Below, piece after piece: positions 1 to 12,100 of a stretch of DNA of 64,000 nucleotides (positions within the stretch are counted from its first letter, which is position 1; the number at the start of each line of letters is the position of its first letter). Location: NCBI GenBank assembly GCA_002633005.1, contig NMRA01000896.1, positions 1-64,000 of the forward strand, written 5' to 3'. The position numbers and the translations under genes are program-made. The DNA is from Phoronis australis (taxonomy: Eukaryota; Phoronida; Phoronidae). The notes below the pieces were generated by a model, which was given only the letters and a program-made list of their open reading frames with translations, was not told the origin of the DNA and ran no database searches.

Positions 1-3000
1 ACCATTGTAACCACAATGCAACATTCTGACCCATTTCCAATATGGCGGCGTTGCAACTCCGCTATTGGTGTGGTTCTCTGCTTACAAACCGTAGTCCTCA
101 GGGTTCATGCCTAGGTATGTTCATGCGCCTAACCCCTTTTTGTACAAACAGGATTTTCCTCTCAAGAACCTACGGTAAAAGTTCTCATTTGGGACAGGGA
201 AAAATAATTATTTTGATCAAGGCTGGAGCTTGTACCAAATTTTAGAAATAGTCAATAGTGGCTATCTAAATTCAAGAATAATTATTAACGACTAAGGATC
301 GTTCACCCCATGTCACAATCTTCAAAATAAGAAAATTCAAATTTGGCTTGAATTTCAGATACTGTCCCAAACTGGAGAATTTTTACCAATCGTCTTTGGA
401 AACCTTTCACACCAATATCAACTCCTTGATATTTTTTGGGGAGTATTGGTGAAAAATTTACCTTGTCTTGGACTGAAGTTGAGCAAATTTACTTCTGTGT
501 ACGGTGATAAATGGTGCTTAGACTATAAAGCAATTCTGTTGTTCAATGCCGGTGGCATAAAAGTGGGATTTCTGTTAAGTTGAAATTAGATTTGTCAACA
601 AAATAAAATCTTAAATCAACAGCAATTCATTATTTGCTTGGTTCGTGTTGTTTCGCTGCGATCTAACAACTTGTAGTGAGTTTTCGAATTCTGACCGCAG
701 TGCAGAGAGTTACTCCAAGGTGCCCCTTTGTTTATGGATATGTATGACTAATCTGCACCTATTTAGCACGCAGTATGGTGGCAAATAAAAGTTTAATTTT
801 TGAAATTCCTCAATAAAAATAAAGATTAAGAAAATTCTATCCTGTTACAGTGTTGACCGTGTGCATAAAGCAATGTTCCTAGGAGCAAGGTAGACAAATT
901 TTGAAAAACAGAAAATGACAAGTTTTTCAATTATTTTTTAGCGAAATAAGTGAAGAATTGGTGTGTACACACAAGGTGTGGTCAAAGTGTGGATACATGT
1001 CAATATACACACCTGTATATAGTATGCTATCAATGATGTGTGTCACTGATTTGGATATGTTGTTAGGGCTGTGTAAAAATAAAAAATAAAGTTATGATGT
1101 TAATTATGGGATGTATTGGTGGATAGGGCATTATACCCATCAACAAGACATACCGGTAAGTCAAAATTAGATCATAGGGCAAATAGTGGTTTGAAAAGGA
1201 ATCATGGTTTGAAAAGCACTCTCAAACATGAAGTTGCGCTTTGCATTTGTAGTATTCGGAATTCATTTATCTTATCAATTTTAGTAAGTTGTTGTCAGAG
1301 ATTTTGGTATCGGGTGTCAAATCTTAATCAGATTGTAGTAGTTTCAGTTTTCAGTCATGTACTCCGTGTTTTATGCTTTAAGATGTACTAAGCTATCACT
1401 ATATGTTTTATATGTTACAATGTATAATAACTGGAGCCTCAATACAGCCGTACTCCATGGCACTGTCTACCTGTTTATCGCACCCAAGGTTGACCTTGCT
1501 CAAGTTAGTAACAGTCTTTCAGCTGTTACTATTCTGCATCAAATTTACCTTTGTAGTAAATTATACAGGTACCTTATTAATATTGTAAAGGTAGAGCATT
1601 CACTTTTCATGGTCAGTCATTAAGCTTGAGATTTACATAAACATTCGTTGATAATAACAGGTGATCCAGGATCACTTCAATGAAAGATGTTTGTTCACTT
1701 GCCAGGCTGTGGAACTTCGTATGTTTGTCAGTTGTTCAGGTGTTGAGCCAGACCAAACGCGGCAGGTCAGGGGGACAATGGAAGGGTTGCTTGCTTTCTA
1801 TCACCACACTGATGACACTCTGTGGATGTAACTTATTTTAGCACTGGGGTTCACATTGCATTGTTACACTTGCCGTTGGCATGAAACACATTTGTCCAAT
1901 GTTCATTCTTCCTAATCATTCATTAGTGTGGCATAACTTGAGTAATTGGGGATTGAACGGAATTAAACGGAAATCGTCTTTAGTCTGCCGTCTTGCTCGT
2001 CTTGCTCCGTTGTTTCTCAATCGGTACAGCCAAATAGGTGGAACAGTGATTTTGAAAAGGCGATGGTCTTCTCGTTAAGAAATTAATAAAATCTTGGCTA
2101 ATTTTTTAATAATTAACTATTATTCCCATCGGATTTCCTTCCATTATAGACTAGTGAAGTCCGGTGTACACTTCCAGCACAATTGTTCCTTTAATTGTTA
2201 AGTCAGGGTCAGAAAATGTAAGGTCATTTTATTAGAAACAGCAGTAGACTTCGTTACACCTTACCATGAGAGCTTCACTGTTAGCTGACAGCAGTAATAA
2301 GATGCACTTTCAACTACAAAACCATGCACATGGCTGTATGTTTGATGACATCATATTGTCATTTACGCTCTTATTTCGGTCCATGCACCTATATCCCAAA
2401 CAGTGCATTACTAAACTTGTCTCATGGGCACAGGGCCCTAAACCTGGCATATGAGCTTGTCTTACACTGAGTGTTTTTGTTGGTTCTTGTCACCTTCAAT
2501 CCAAATGGCTACAAACCCACCTTCCATCACCAAAACCAACTTTTGATTTCGAGCAATTACCATTATGAAATTGGTCTCAAAATGTTTCTTAGTTAAGCTG
2601 AAGGATGGTTTAGCAGCTTGCAAATACTGACAACTGTTTTTGTTGAGCTCAGGCTATGCAGGCTGGCTTGTCACGACGTGTCATTTTATGTGCCGAGCAC
2701 ATGGTCTCATCGAATAATGACCTGTTACACCTCTGCAAGCCCAGAAATCACGTCTCATCTGAGTAGTGAACACGTTGAGACCAATTTTGTTGCAGTACAA
2801 TGCCTAAGTCAAAAAGTTTGATTCTTTAATAGTTTGCCTAAATTGATTAGACATTAATGTTCACTATTCCATGGATAAGTCAAGCTTCACTCACATATTT
2901 ATAGAAATTTGCTCATCCGTTTTCCGTAAGTGTTTCACTTAAAGGCGCATGTTTTTATATGTATGCGTGTATGGTTAGCGTTAAAATGTTCTGTGCATGT

Positions 3001-3054
3001 TGCAGCCTTTCAGTATTGGTTCTGCCTAACGCTATACGTCTTCTTTTGATCCAG
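1..3054. other. Non-coding sequence, probably intron of the USP6NL-like gene
   Basis: No exon was recognised here. The first visible exon of the USP6NL-like gene (3055) starts after an acceptor and lacks the family's N-terminal 30 or so residues, so this stretch is most likely the intron before it. I looked for a codon pattern matching the conserved N-terminal helix and found none. Bases 42-54 carry an ATGGCGGC string of the YY1-motif type, which recurs in repeats elsewhere in the window. The short open frames look like chance. Confidence 0.4.
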
Positions 3055-3131
3055 GGCTCAGAGAGTGCCGACCCTTGGGAGAACCCTGAGTTTGAGGTGT
3101 ATCACATAACAGACAGATATGGCTTCTTACA
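3055..3131 (+). CDS. USP6NL: USP6NL-like exon (first seen in window)
   Basis: Acceptor ccag ends at 3054 and donor gtaagt starts at 3132. The frame reads DPWENPEF then ITDRYGFL, which aligns with the conserved N-terminal block of USP6NL (PWED, TDRFGFL). Phase 0 in, phase 2 out. Confidence 0.88.
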
Positions 3132-6100
3132 GTAAGTTCAAAGTCGGGGAATAAAGATGAGAGAGTGGTGAAACAAACGACTGTTGGATGTAAAGTGTAA
3201 TTCAATTGTTACAGGAAGTAAATGTTAAGAAGAAAAATGCAAAGTTGTTTTTGATATCTCATTTTCATGTTATAATTAGCTCGAGCTAGATTTATTTTTT
3301 GGTGCATTTCACGGTATTTTGTCGTGTACACGTAATTTTAAAATCTGATCACATTTCTTTTTGGCCAAAATATGAGTTGGAACTTTAATATCAGCGCATT
3401 GGTAACGACTTATTGATTGATTTATTTTCTATAAACCATTCTCAAGACAAAAGTTCATAAAATTCCAATCAGGTCACACAGGTGGAGAACAGACTATACA
3501 GGTACATGTCACAATGCATTGTGATTGGAGAGACCAGAAATCAAAACAGTTGGAGCTCAAATGAAACGATGTTTGTATTGAGATAACGCTCAGCTTGAGA
3601 ATGGTTTATAGACAATAAACTGAAACGTCAATGAATATGTCGTTGTTTAAATATGCGCTGATTTTAAAATTACTATTTTAGAAGCTGCTGTATAATGATA
3701 AAGATGACTTTTATAGAGATAAAAGATCAAATTTTATTAAATCATATCAGTTCATTCGATATATTATGCTTTTAGGGATTTTTTTGTCATATTTGTGCAA
3801 AAAGTTTGCATTGTAACATTTTGTTTTCTTAAGTTATTTGAAATATCAGTCGACTTTAAAAAACAATTAACAAAGTAACTTGTGTTTGTTTAAGTAATTG
3901 AATGACAAGGAAATGCAAAGAAAGTAATAAATTAGTTTTTATAATTAGTCAGAATGATTAGCTTTTGTCGCATTTGGAACCAGTTTTAGAAAAAGTACAT
4001 CTGCAAATTTTGTTCAATATTCATTTTCTCCTACCTTTTCCAGAAGTTGTTAAATGTCATTTTACTTGTTGTCAAAATCTGTCAACATGTAGTAATTAAA
4101 GCAAAATAAAATCTATTGTTTTCGCTGCAAAACATAAAAAAGAGACAAGTGCAGATGGTCTGATGTCGTTTGCGGGGCATCAGAGGTGTGCAGGCCTCAT
4201 GGTTGGTCTCATTGCACTAAACACTTGAGCTAAAAACACGAGAACTCGGAGAACTCCGTTATAGATCAATAGGTTATCTATGAGAGAAGTTTGCAAGTCT
4301 GCCAGCCTCCTTTAAGAATACGGACAGATTTCTCCATTTGTTGCTGTGCACTCTATGTTGTAGGCATGTAACAGTGCCATCCAGTAGGTTTAACCTTGGC
4401 CTGTTAAAAGCTGGGCAAGATACTACCAGGTGTTTAGGGGTTTCAACACCAGTACCTTACTCGGGACACACTGGGCTCCCCATATGCCCAGTGATATGTC
4501 TATGTCGTGCTAGGTTAACGTTGCCCGTCAAAATTTGTATGACGTGTTACATGCCCAATCTATCAAGACTGACAAGGTTTTTGGAACCTTTTGGTTTGAT
4601 CATGTTGGGAAAATTCTCCATGGTTTCTCTGGAGGAGTTAAGCAATGCCCACTGGGCTGGCTATGTATCCTGCTGCATCCGTAGTATATTGGGATAACAG
4701 GTACACTGCAAAACATTGCGGACATGACAAAATGGTTACGACAAGGAAGTCAACAGCACTGCAATCCATTCTTTTGCAACTAATAATCCAAGTCAATCTA
4801 AGGGGTCAGCAAGTGCAAATCCAAGTCAATCTAGGGGTCATCAAGTGCAAACTTGGATTATGTGCTCATCTGAAATCCAAGTGAGCTCGTGCATATAATT
4901 AAAATGCATATATCTTTGAGTTCTTAGAACTAAAGCAGAACGGAGAAATCCAATCGGAAGCTATTAAGTTGGAATTGGACGATGAGTTTGAAGATTACAA
5001 GATTGGATTTTGGTCCCAAAAACTGAAAATCGCCCTTGCAAAAACAGGATATAAAAGTACACAAAATAAGCTTTGAGTTCGAATGGACTGCTAGATGTCT
5101 GTTAGAATTGTTAAGTATATAAATGCTAAAAATTGTTTAATAAACTAAATCTCGGTGCAGAATTAGCAGTTTTTAGTAACTGTTACTTTAGTTACCATTT
5201 GATTTAACACCAGTAAGAAATTTCAAAAAAAATCTTTATTTTTTGTGGTTGTACACGATTGTTACTAAGTAAAGGAAGTTACCAAGCACCATTTTTCATC
5301 GATTTGATTTTAAACTGAGACTAATATTTTCATAGTGGTATTTGTTTTTCTTTGATGACCTAAAATGATACATAGACGAAATGTCACCTCCGCAACGGTC
5401 GTGTTTGCAAAACAGCTGTTGCTCTTATAATAGAACCATTCATAGGTTTGAGTGCTCAGGGGAAAATATTTTGTTTACCTCGGTGGTGATAAAAATTACC
5501 AAAAGTTGACTTGATGAGCAGGGAGAACAGACTCTTTAGTCTGATGTCAAAAGTCCTGACCACCATGATATTTTGCCCTGTTTAGCTGGCTATAAACAAA
5601 AAGTGGATTAGGCCTTAAATTCTCATAAAATCAGTCTCGTGATATTCCTTACCATGTTAGGATTTCATTTCCATTACCAAACTCAAGTCACGGACAATTC
5701 GATGTCGCTGCGAGAATTGGAAATGAAATTCTGTCTCGGTAAGACAGATTTTATGAGAGTAAAAAGTCTAGTTTGATTTTTTTGTTTTTAGCTAAACAAA
5801 GGTAATGCATCTTCACTCATTCTCTACTTCTTTGTGTTAATGTAAACCTGTGTCAGTAATTTGTTACTTTTTCACATCGCAGCTTGTTTTATATTTCAGC
5901 GATAAAGAATTGCCATCCAGGACTGCAGCGGAGGCAAAGGTACGCGCGTACTGAACTTGTAGTAAAATATCTTCAGTCTGGGACACAATATGGCGGACAA
6001 GTGAAATTTTATTTTGTCAAATTTCTCAACAAAAACAACTGGAGAATGAACGTACTTTGCATTTAGGATTGTTGGTATGAGGTAGCTATTACCAAACAGT

Positions 6101-9100
6101 AAAATTTTGATCATTTGCAAAAATGTGGTAAGCCTCTGAAAAATAGAAATATGCCAAGTTTTGCAATTATTTTTGTCCCAAATTTAAGATTTTTTACAGT
6201 ATGTTGTGTTTTCTTTGTGTGAGTACACAGTATTTTTCTGAACAGTGTTATAGAGAGATTATGTGAGAGACCAAGGAAGCATTTTGAGGCTTGCTATGTC
6301 CACATAAATGAGGAAGGGATCACATGATGAAGAATTTGGTATTAACAGGCAGCATTCTACATAAAGTGTTGAAAGAACATAAAAGCATTTTTTTGCTTGA
6401 TGCTAATTTCTTTTATTCATAGACATTTTGAATTAGCCATTTTCTTGTGAGTCATTATATTATACCACCGCGCATCAGTGGCAATTTTGTGATAGGATGG
6501 TCATTAAAATATATGTAAGAAAGCACTGAGAAATCTCTTTGCATTAAACCTCTGTGCAAGAGTGCAGATCACTGTCCACCAACTAGTCTAGCGCCATCTT
6601 TGGACAAGATGTGCTTTGTTATATTGCTTTTGTATTGCCAACTGGCTTTATTTGGGATGTGAGTGTTTAAAAGGAAATGTCGTATTTAGTAAAATTGTAT
6701 GGCCAAAAATGTAGAAAAAAATGCGAAGAGATCTGGTCAGTCTCGCCAAGTTTGGTTGTTGTAGGGCGTATAAAGTAGCAAGTGTTCTTATTTGGGCGAG
6801 ATTATGGTATTTTAATTTGAATATGGTTGCTTATTTAGGACGATATGGTTGCTTATATAGGACGATATGGTTGCTTATTTAGGACGATATGGTTGCTTAT
6901 TTAGGACGATATGGTTGCTTATTTAGGACGATATGGTTGCTTATTTTAGGATAATATGGTTGCTTATTTAGGATAATTTGATTGTTTCTTTATGATAATA
7001 TAGTTGCTTCTTTAGGATAATACAGCTGCTTATTTAGGCTAATCCGGTTGCTTATCTAGGATAATACAGTTGCTTATCTAGGATAATACGGTTGCTTATT
7101 TAGGATAATATGGTAGCTTATTTAGGATAATATGGTTGCTTATTTAGAATAATATGTCATTTATTGTTTGTATTTTGTTACACTGTGTTGTGGTTGTGAT
7201 TTAGTTTTGTTCTCTTTTTCTTGTAGCAACTCCAAGTGGAGATAGACCGGACGCAGAAATGGGTGAAGATGACGAAGAAATGGGACAAGTACTTCCCCAG
7301 CGAGAAGTTGTCCCTACGTGTGTACAAAGGGATACCCAACTCAATGAGGGGGCAGGTCTGGCATAAACTACTGAAAATTGATGACATGAAGGCGAAACAG
7401 AAAGGAGTTTTTAAGGTGAGGTGACTGAGGTTAGGGGCTGTGTTGTGATGTTTTTTGGCCGTTGGTTGGAGAGGTGGATAGCTGTCTGCAGTCAGTATAA
7501 ACTGTTGTTGGTGGCTTGATTCATAGCTACTGAGAGTCGTGGACCTTCAAATGATGAAGGGCTGAACTAATAACATGTAGTAGTATAGGAGTGAGCCGGA
7601 ACACAAGTCACTTTGGATACATGACAGTGTGTATTGATGCAGCACATTCATACCTGTCCATGGAACTTACTGATGCTGTAAGACCCAGGTACTGATTATA
7701 AAGGCATGTATCATGTACTCGCATCAATCACAGTAGAGACTGCTCAGACTAGGCTTAGTTACAAGTGACTTGAGTGCTCACACGAATGTCTAATGCACAT
7801 TGACTAGCAAGTTAAAACGTAAAAAGGACCACTGCAGTGTGGTGCATTATGGCCTCTTACAGCTACAGTTGTTGTGATGATCCTGTTTCATTCCGTTACT
7901 GATAATCACTTTCATTGAGAAGGTATTTGCTGTTAGTTGACAAAAAAATTAAGTTTTTACCACATTGTAGTGTTTAAAAAGGTATCATCACCAGGAAATT
8001 ATCTGAAAGTGATAAAACATGTGGAGCACAATTTCTATGTTGTTGCTACAAGATGGTTTCTTGAAGTTGAAAGAATCTTTAGGCAGCTCACTATCGCCAT
8101 CAGTTGGTACCTGGATTAAGAAGTGACTGACTGTTCCTACTCACACACCTCACTATCGCCATCTCTTGGTACCTGAATAAAGAAGTGATTGATTGCCCAC
8201 TAACACAGCTCACTATCGCCATCTGTTGGTACCTGGATTAAGAAGTGACTGACTGTTCCTACTCGTACACCTCACTATCGCCATCTCTTGGTACCTGAAT
8301 AAAGAAGTGATTGATTGCCCACTAACACAGCTCACTATTGCCATTTGTTGGTACTTGGACAAAGAAGTGATTGTCTACTAACACAGCTCGTTATCGCCAT
8401 CTGTTGGCACCGGTATAAAAAGTGATTGACTGTTTCACACTGCTCGCTATTGCCACCTGTTGGTACATTGGCAAACAAGTGATTGACTGTGCCCACTCGC
8501 ACAGGCCCACTTAATTCTGCACCTCCTAAGGATATCTATTGCAATTCTTGTAACCCTGTTTTCTCTTCCTTTTAGAAAATGAAGGACCGTGCGCGGCGGA
8601 CATCTCCCGACATTCGACAGATTGATTTGGATGTGAACAGGACGTATAGGAATCACATTATGTTTCGTGAACGATACGGCGTAAAGTAAGCGTGCACTAT
8701 TTTGACAATATGGCTGAAAGTAACGCTAGAAAAATTCTAAAGTCACACTTTTTGCACACATCTCTATACCAATTGTGACAGGAAAGCAATATGTCACAAT
8801 ATCAAAAGCTGTAGGCTACGATCCTTTATGCCCCCCGGACTGATCTGTTTTTAAAGTTAGTGAGGTTTGACTAAGCGTTATCTTATCGGCGGTAATGAAC
8901 TTGAGCCTAACTTACAAACTCTTTAAACCTTGAATTTAGAGAAAATAACCTTCATAATGTATTTCAGTCAGAAAAATTAACACAGTTTGGCCTTGGGTTT
9001 TAAAAATCGGTGAAGTTTTTACTGAAATCGCACAGCATCTGAAAGAATTGACTTTTTGCTTGCTGGTTTCATTTCCACTTCGTTAGTAAAGTATCTCTAC

Positions 9101-12100
9101 ATACAATAGACAGACCCCTTAATAGGCAATGCAAACATGTCTGGTTTTTTCATAAGGCCTTGAGGGTAATGGGCTGTATGAATCTTGTAATGAGCATCTA
9201 CATGCTTGCTGCTTTGACGATCTGGCATAAAATCAGCCTCTGCGCACAGCCTGTTTCAACGTTATGACTTAAAGTAAACACCCGCATGCACGCTAGTTTG
9301 ACGATACGGTGTGGTCTTTTCATGTTATTGCCTACTGTGATGGTGATAGGTTACGGTGCTGTGTTACAGGCAACAAGACCTGTTCCACGTGTTGGCAGCC
9401 TACTCTATGTATAACACAGAGGTGGGCTACTGTCAAGGCATGAGCCAAATAGCTGCATTACTACTTATGTATATGAACGAAGAGGTGAGTGAGAGTCATG
9501 CGTACCTTAAGGTATGTAGATGAGAGCACCGTCATGTGCACAACACAACATGGTAATCCAGTGCTAGTGCTGTGTATGTGTAATAATAAACAAGATAATA
9601 TACACCAGGGGACCATTCTGTGAAGCTGGCTTGAGTTCAGTTTTTGGTCTTAAATCTTCTTTGTAATTCTTGACCAATGAGCGATCTTTGCTGAGATTGA
9701 CTTAAATAAATTAACTCTCACCATGTCTTAGGCCTATCTTAAGTTATTATGATGGCTGCCATTTAAAGGTGCATTTCGTACCCACTGCCCATATTTTTCA
9801 TTTATTTCTCCAACCCATGACCCATAATTTTTAAATTAATTTTTAACATATTGCACTCTGTTCACTGGCAATATGGGCTTTTTTGTATTGGGATAAGTTA
9901 GGACATATGCTAATCGCATTTTTTTGAGTTTTGACATATGCCAATTGCACTTTTTTGAGTTTTGAGGGCTGAAGTAAGCAACCTGTCAACATTAACAGGT
10001 CAAAAAATACCACCCATTTTTAATGCATCACTTTTTACAGGAACGACCACCCATAATGTTCATTGAAATTATAGACACATGGTGAACAGAGACACCTGGT
10101 GGCTGCCAAAATTATTGCTCACAGGCTACTTTAGTTTTTGACAATATTGGACAAGACAACTAGTTCTTGTCTGTCAATCATCTAAGTTCTTAACAGGTCC
10201 TCCTGGAGGCAATTTGTTTGCAAGTGTTAGATTTTATATTTTAACCTATTAAAAATAATTAAAAAATTATGGGTCATGGGTTGGAAAAATAAATGAAAAA
10301 TATGGGCGGTGGGTACAAAATAAAAGTGCCTTCCCCCTCCCATACAGATTTTACGTTTTACCTTGAGTGGACTTATTTAAGTTCGAGATTTGTCTCAGCT
10401 AAATCAGTTTGCTTGAAAGTACTCGAGTCCTATGTGGAAGGACTTGTGCGTAACTAAGAATAATGCAGATTATATATCTATAAACAGGTAACATTCGGAC
10501 GAATTCCTTAATTTTGAACACTGATACACAATCCAGTTGTGGGCTATCGTTGTGAAGGGCTGTGTAGCAGGATTTATTGTTGGTGTTCTGACTATACTGT
10601 AAAAATTATTTCTTGTTTTTTTTGAAAACTTAACATACTAGAAAACCATGTCCTTCTCCATCCTTACAGGATGCATTCTGGGGCCTTTCTTCACTCTTGA
10701 CGTCTGAGAGGCACATGATGCATGGTGAGCATACGTTAACTTGGCCTCATTTTGGAATTGTCGTCTGCTTTGGTGAAGTGAGGTGTAAAATGTGCCGTTC
10801 ATCAACGATATTGAATATGTTGTGGAATTAACTGTTTAAAATTCCAGTTCTTAATCATGTGAACATTTATTTTTTCATCTTTTTGACAAGAGATTGAAAC
10901 GTGTTCTGCCGGTTACACTGTGCAATCTTACTTGAATAAGAAATTGAGCAACCTGTTTCTGCTCACAGCAAGATTTTGGTCTACCTTACTCTGTGACAAT
11001 ATTGTTGCTAGTTATTTGATAGAAACTGAGTGGCAAATAGTGCTAAGTTACAGATTTTTTCCTTCATTTCAGGTTTATTTATTCCTGGCTTTCCGAAGCT
11101 TTTACGTTTTCAGGACNGTGGGCTATCGTTGTGAAGGGCTGTGTAGCAGGATTTATTGTTGGTGTTCTGACTATACTGTAAAAATTATTTCTTTTTGTTT
11201 TATACTTGAAAACCATGTCCTTCTCCATCCTTACAGGATGCATTCTGGGGCCTTTCTTCACTCTTGACGTCTGAGAGGCACATGATGCATGGTGAGCATA
11301 CGTTAACTTGGCCTCAGTTTGGAATTGTCATCTGCTTTGGTGAAGTGAGGTGTAAAATGTGCCGTTCATCAACGATATTGAATATGTTGTGGAATTAACT
11401 GTTTAAAATTCCAGTTCTTAATCATGTGAACATTTATTTTTTCATCTTTTTGACAAGAGATTGAAACGTGTTCTGCTGGTTACACTGTGCAATCTTACTT
11501 GAATAAGAAATTGAGCAACCTGTTTCTGCTCACAGCAAGATTTTGGTCTACCTTACTCTGTGACAAGATTGTTGCTAGTTATTTGATAGAAACTGAGTGG
11601 CAAATGGTGCTAAGTTACAGATTTTTTCCTTCATTTCAGGTTTATTTATTCCTGGCTTTCCGAAGCTTTTACGTTTTCAGGACCACCATGAGAAGATCAT
11701 GAAAAAATTTATTCCAAAAGTTAAAAAGCATTTGGTGAGTTGTCACTCCACTAATCCCAATGAAAGTTCTTGTCAGTTAAAGTTATATCGAGAGCAGCTT
11801 TGGTGTATCAGAAATTGGCTACTTCAAGGTAATGTAAAATAAAATAATAATGAAGCTGTATATTAACCAAAAAACAATGTTTATGAGCTCCACTTCGTCC
11901 ACTGTATAACCATAGGAAACATGAAGTGGTAAGCTGCCTTCTTTCATGACTGTCAGGAACACAAAATTTAGTTAAAACTCTTGACCTTCGCCAAACCCCT
12001 TGCAGTTTTTTGCAAAATTTGTTTTGATATAAACGGGTAGCCTACTTTTGGGAATCCAACTACCTCTGCCTCCTAGTGTCATTTGCATATTGCAAAAAAG

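Larger units (their letters stand above)
10537..11690 (+). repeat. Tandem near-identical 575-bp segments separated by one N (assembly duplication)
   Basis: 10537-11116 and 11118-11690 match almost base for base, starting at gtgggctatcgttgtgaagg and ending at cgttttcaggac, with a few SNPs and a small indel. The single N at 11117 sits exactly at the join. Confidence 0.88.

Noticed and set aside
10920-11267. 115-codon open frame across the N at 11117
   Set aside because: It runs across an assembly join and reads the USP6NL-like exon in a wrong frame.
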